64,000 bases of DNA from Paraphysoderma sedebokerense (Eukaryota; Blastocladiomycota; Physodermatomycetes; Physodermatales; Physodermataceae). Positions 59,555 to 64,000 of this stretch are shown in pieces (position 1 is the first letter of the stretch; each line of letters starts with the position of its first letter). Under the pieces are notes generated by a model. The model made no database searches, had not been told where the DNA came from, and was given only the letters and a program-made list of their open reading frames with translations. The stretch is taken from positions 248,001-312,000 of the forward strand of contig JAHLJZ010000010.1 of NCBI GenBank assembly GCA_025602915.1, read 5' to 3'. The translations under genes and the position numbers were made by a program.

Positions 59555-61638
59555 CTATTTCTTCCATTCTAAATATAGCTTGGTGTTACAATCAATTCCT
59601 AGTTCTTCTAACGTCTTCGTTTCATCTGCTATTCTAGATCTAGTTACACTCTCACTTCCTTGAGCGATACGGTTCAATCTCGATTTGTGAATCGAGTAAC
59701 CCTTTCCAGACCTATATGGCATAAACGGTTAGTATGATGTCACTGACACGAATTTTTCAAAACTCAAAAGGTTAATCAATTGACGCGAAAACTATGAATC
59801 ATACAATTGCTTATCCAGTAGGCCTCGTACATCGCCGATCGTATAGTTTTTATGTACCCGAATTAAGTATTTCCTCCCTGTTGATGTTTGAATTTTCAAT
59901 TGTAAATACGGAGGTTCGTCTTTCGATTCTTCATTGACATCGCTGTGTTGCGGGGGAATGGATAAGACGGTCGCCACTGCATCGTCTTGTGGTGACTCGC
60001 ATGCGGACGACGATGATAAGCTGTCGAAAATTTCTTTGATTTCAGATTGCATGTTATAGATTTTTCCATTTTTAATGACTTGTTTTGGAATTCGAGAAAT
60101 GATTGATTCTCTTGTCATAACTTGTGGTCGCGCTAGTGTCGATGAGCTAAGTACAGGGAACTCTTACAGTTAATCAGTACAGTATACTTTTACCTTTCAT
60201 ATCATTCAACCAAGACATATCGACAATTTTAGATTGATTTCGACCAGACTGATCAGTTTGTGGATGTTCATACGTGATGTGTTTCCTATCGATGATCTCA
60301 AATGGAACTTGGATCACAAGGTCAATCTCTGCTTAATCCCAGGAATATGCGAAGATGATTACAATCGTATTCTATACTCACCACCATCAGGATATCGATC
60401 TTTGAGTTCGTAAGGAAAATATCCATCTAGTAAATCACGCATGAAAAATTGTGCTGATTTTTCATGGTAGAATCTAAATGCGGACCGATTAAATACAAAT
60501 CCATTATTGTAAAACGTTATCGGTATTGGTTCTATTGACTTTGTTTAAGCATTTGAATAATCAAAATGAGTTTTAAATATGAATAGCATAAAATGAATGT
60601 CACTTACCACTATTTTATGTGCGTTATCCTTTCCAGTGTTAGCAACGATAACTGCGCCTTCTTTGCCCGCGATCGAATTTAGTCCATTAACCTGATCCAT
60701 CAATAAATTCCAGTCATAAGGAAACTCTTGCTGTCTCCGCACATCGAGTGTTTCATATGTATTCTCCTCCAAATCTGTGAGTGACGCGAACGAAGAGGAA
60801 AGAGTAGAAATGTATTCTGCGTCTTCATCTTTCCATATCATATTATAATCCAACAAGAATTTCTCCATCGCCTGAATCTTTCGTGACAAATAATCACATT
60901 TACTCTGTAACACAGATACCTTCATGCAGCAGTAAAAATCATGTTAATTTCATTGAAGTCCTTGAAGTTGCAAACACATACCGAACCTTTTCGCTTTCGT
61001 CTTGACCGCGTTGCAAATGGGTTAAACTCTCATTCTCTTTTGTTAGCCGTTCAATTTCAACGTCTTTGATTTGACACTCTGCTTTTAACGTTTTTACTTG
61101 ACTTTCTACCCTTGTTAATCTATTTGCTAATGACGAAACTAAATCTGCATCCTTCACTGTTTTGAGCCCACTATCGTTACTAAATCATCATCTATTCTTC
61201 TGTAATTAGCTTTACCAAAGAAAATTAAGATAGACATACCAGAGAACGATTGTAGGTATGGAAGTGTTCGTTTCTTGGTATGAGACATTGACAACTTTTT
61301 GGTGTTGACATAGGGTCGCGATCCGGATGAAGAGGTGGCTAAAGTGTGGGATAGATAGTACCTGCTGTTAGAACGGTTTCCAAGTATACCGCAACCTTCA
61401 AATTTTGTATTCATATACACTAAATATGATATCAGAATGACATACTGCAATTTTCTAATTCCCTATCCGACGGAACATGATCTGTGTTTATCGAGCTTAA
61501 GTCTTGTTGTGAACGGTGACCCGATCGAGGACGCGAGGACTTAGATGTGTTGAGGGAACTAAATGGTAAGGGAGGGAGTAAAGGCATTTTGGACTTTTTG
61601 TTTGAATACCCCAATACGTTATCCATTTGTAGTTCCAT
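59555..61638 (-). CDS. UBXN11: UBXN11-like coiled-coil, SEP and UBX domain protein
   Basis: Probable p97/Cdc48 cofactor. Eight exons: 61638-61446, 61338-61240, 61156-60987, 60919-60608, 60538-60382, 60307-60194, 60162-59805, 59711-59555; 519 aa. A coiled coil (LTRVESQVKTLKAECQIKDV) is followed by the SEP domain: FYNNGFVFNRSAFRFY, MRDLLDGYFPYELKDRYPDG and VPFEIIDRK. The UBX end reads YLQLKIQTSTGRKYLIRV and RIADETKTLEELGIDCNTKL; the usual FPR turn is not visible and the contact loop is diverged. The absence of a UBA domain and the coiled coil set it apart from p47/Shp1 and match UBXN11. The exon 3 donor is GTTCGG; using it alone makes the total divide by three. It is head to head with the C2HC gene (185 bases). 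Confidence 0.82.
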
Positions 61639-61823
61639 TAATTTCCATCGATGCTCAAGTGATGGAGAGTAAAGAATAAAAGCGAAAAAGGAATTTCAAA
61701 GATCTTCAAAGAACGCGTTTTCAATCTCCATATGTGAATGATTTATGCTACATTATAAACAACTACCCATCCAGTATAATCCATTTAATACAACACCAAC
61801 GATTCGATCTTAATATACCCACA

Positions 61824-63948
61824 ATGCTACATCCGGATGATATATTATCTTCTGATACTGTTCAATCGGAGATAGCTGCAAAGTCAGCACACTCTCATTT
61901 GAGGCTGTCTAAATCGAATGTTAACAATTCCGTGAAGTTGTGTCATATATGTGGGAACCATTTTTCTAAAGCAGCTTTACCTTCACATCAGAGATTGTAT
62001 GTATCCTTTGCCACTCGATCACTGGAGTAAATGATTCTAATCAACTTGGAATACGACTTACGGATTGTATCGATCAAACAATAGATGCGTCAAAAAGACT
62101 GTGAAATCGTTTAATTGTAACTCAGAGACTTGGAATCCTTCTTCAACACATCCATGTACAAACTGTATGTATTTATCAATTCTCACACCAAAACTAGAGT
62201 TTACATTGTTCTGATTCTGTATCTTTTGCGCATGTGTTTAGGTATGCAACAAGTTCCCTCAAATCTGCTTCAAAGCCATTTAAGAAGTTGCCGGGGTCTT
62301 CGAAACTCTCCAACTAGAATATTTTCTGCTTCTTCAGCACCATTAGAACAATGCTCAGTTTCACATCATACTCCAAATATACAGTACCGTTCGAATTTCA
62401 GTTCAACGCCCCACGTCAATTTAGATTTAAATATTGATTCGTTATCACTGTACCATCCATCGATACCAAAATCGAATTCAAAAGTACAAACTTCATTATT
62501 GAAAACAACCGATGATCAACGAATCGAGTATGTTCCTCAGACATACACGCAGCCACCGCAGCATTCGATACATCATCCTCCGTTCGGATTAAATTCAGTA
62601 TCAACTTTACAACCTTTTCCAACCGCTAGCGAAGATAATTCTGCTTATCCTCAGAATATCCATAATGATTATCAACCACCGCATTCGAATAACCATCTTC
62701 ACTCGGCAGATCGATATCAAACCACAGTACAGTATCCAAATTCAAATGATAGTTACCCGCCAGGGAAAGGTGTTTCGAGTATCCAAAAAGTAGAGGTGAT
62801 TCATGAACTAAATGACAGGTATCCAGGTAACAATCGTAATGACGTTGCCGAATCGGGAGGAGAGATTCAAAGGGTAGCTTGTCCATCTTGCGAACGGAAA
62901 TTTGCTCCAGATGTATTGGTAATTCTATATATCCATATTCAACGTTCCAAAGAATCTATTCAGATTTCAATTTCTCGTAAAACACTCTAATAGGAACGAC
63001 ATGTACCGTCTTGTACCAAACTCAAAACGAAAAAACGAGCCGTATTTAACGCGCAAGCGAAAAGAGTACACGGCACCGAAATGGAGAAATACGTGGCCAA
63101 GAGTAACACCGATTTAACCAAAACTCCGGGAAATCCAGGTACAATTGATGGATCAAATCATAGTCACGGTGATTCAGGGAATAAATATGATGAAGAACCG
63201 ATTCTGGTTAAAAAGAAAAAAGTAAGTTTAATATTAAACCTTTATAACGCGCGAATTTATTTAGACTGAATTTAATTATATTGTAACCTTATAGCCCAAA
63301 AAACCAAAACAAACTCTTACCGAACCATCAACACCAAACTCTAACCCGTTAAACAACCCCACTTCTTCAACTGCTATATCCGCATCTACCACCCACGCGC
63401 CAACCCAACCTACATCTGTTCCTGCACCTGCACCAGCATCAGTACCGCCGAAACCAAAAAGACAACATAAATTCCCCCCTCAACCATCTACCGAAGACTA
63501 TATAACTTGTCCAACTTGTACCCGTCGATTCGGACAAGAACAATCAGAACGTCATATTCCCTGGTGTAAATCCCAATCTCTCAAAAACGAGGCCAAGAAG
63601 TCCGCAAAGTCAGCTAAATCTGTTCCTCCCAACGGTGGTCCCGGTGGCAGCGGAGTCGGTGGTGGAGGTGGTGGGAATGGCGGCGAAATCGATAAAGAAG
63701 AGTTACTTAAAAAACGGGTAAGTTATCAACCACCGTTACCTGGACGAAAAGGGAAAAGTAAATGTAAAGATCAAGTGACAATGGAACCGAGTCATCGTGA
63801 ACAAGGGGGAGAGTCGGGAGGTGATAGTAGGAATCAGGTGGTACCGTCAACGTCAATGGTGTCGCCTTTGTTTTGTTCGGCTTGTGGGAATAGGTTTCCG
63901 ACGAGTCAAGCGAAATTTTGTTTCGAGTGTGGTAATAGAAGAGGGTGA
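61824..63948 (+). CDS. Multi-finger C2HC zinc protein (ZC2HC1 type) with zinc ribbon
   Basis: Exons 61824-61996, 62085-62164, 62242-62918, 62994-63221 and 63295-63948 give 603 aa. Four CxxC-x(11-13)-H-x(3)-C fingers appear: LCHICGNHF..LPSHQRLC, PCTNC..LLQSHLRSC, ACPSCERKF..LERHVPSC and TCPTCTRRF..SERHIPWC. The first three are completed only after splicing. The C-terminal CSACGNRF..CFECGNRRG is a zinc-ribbon. Between fingers 2 and 3 lies a Gln/His/Pro/Ser-rich linker, and later a Gly-rich tract. The finger type is that of ZC2HC1 proteins (FAM164), which in ciliates and zoosporic organisms are found with flagellar genes; a ciliary role is inferred, not shown. An earlier in-frame ATG at 61734 is possible. 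Confidence 0.86.
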
Positions 63949-64000
63949 AATTGTATTTGGAAATTTAGACCATGGAATAGTTTTCTTTTTTTATGTCTGA

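Overview
The window is 64 kb of intron-rich, moderately AT-rich nuclear DNA with about 31 protein-coding genes and no RNA genes, transposons or CRISPR arrays that I could support. It looks like an early-diverging zoosporic (flagellated) fungus such as a chytrid, blastoclad or Olpidium-like lineage. Fungal markers are Dlt1, Bfr1, a fungal-type N-acetylglutamate synthase, Cyc8/Ssn6, Med15 with an N-terminal KIX domain, alternative NADH dehydrogenase, Pmp3 and a GH18 chitinase. Genes that Dikarya lack point to a cilium or a pre-Dikarya gene set: TMEM231 (transition zone), CFAP299 (axoneme), a UBXN11-like SEP-UBX protein, LKB1/STK11 and a BRD4-like long BET protein. Introns are mostly 50-110 bp with GT-AG ends. 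Most gene models were rebuilt by hand by matching splice phase, and nearly all close to a whole number of codons.

Layout. 1-2297: 3' part of ER Hsp70 BiP (+). 2552-6894: BET double-bromodomain protein (-). 7196-8117: MULAN/GIDE-domain membrane protein (-), head to head with Cyc8 (+, 8571-11574). 11729-12848: a tandem array of two alternating ~200 bp units, bracketed by a duplicated copy of the ORC3 3' end. 12820-16487: ORC3 (-). 17321-18915: unrecognised nuclear-type protein (+). 19149-21436: Med15 (-). 21667-23081: flotillin (-). 23791-24855: BTB protein (+). 25031-26720: TMEM231 (-). 26943-28665: Bfr1 (-). 28994-30460: secreted orphan (-). 31483-32466: Dlt1 (+). 33064-34985: OSR1/SPAK-type kinase (-). 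35884-36200: Pmp3 (-). 36713-38883: two repetitive cell-surface proteins (-).

39354-40331: AlkB-type dioxygenase (-). 40845-42935: BAR-SH3 protein (+). 43081-44316: CFAP299 (-). 44626-46539: chitinase (+). 46781-47470: proline-rich orphan (-). 47900-50210: LKB1 (+). 50366-54267: ten-TM alkaline-phosphatase-superfamily protein (-). 54495-56555: N-acetylglutamate synthase (-). 57077-59319: type II NADH dehydrogenase (-). 59555-61638: SEP-UBX protein (-), head to head with a four-finger C2HC zinc protein (+, 61824-63948).

There is no operon logic. The genes fall into chromatin and replication (BET, Cyc8, ORC3, Med15), membrane and trafficking (BiP, Bfr1, flotillin, BAR-SH3, Pmp3, Dlt1, the phosphatase-like protein), kinase signalling (LKB1, OSR1-like), the cilium (TMEM231, CFAP299, perhaps UBXN11-like and the C2HC protein) and the cell wall (chitinase, repetitive surface proteins). 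The most notable features are the likely long/short splice choice in the BET gene, the duplicated ORC3 tail around a two-unit array, and an OSR1-like kinase that carries RFxV docking motifs on its own tail.
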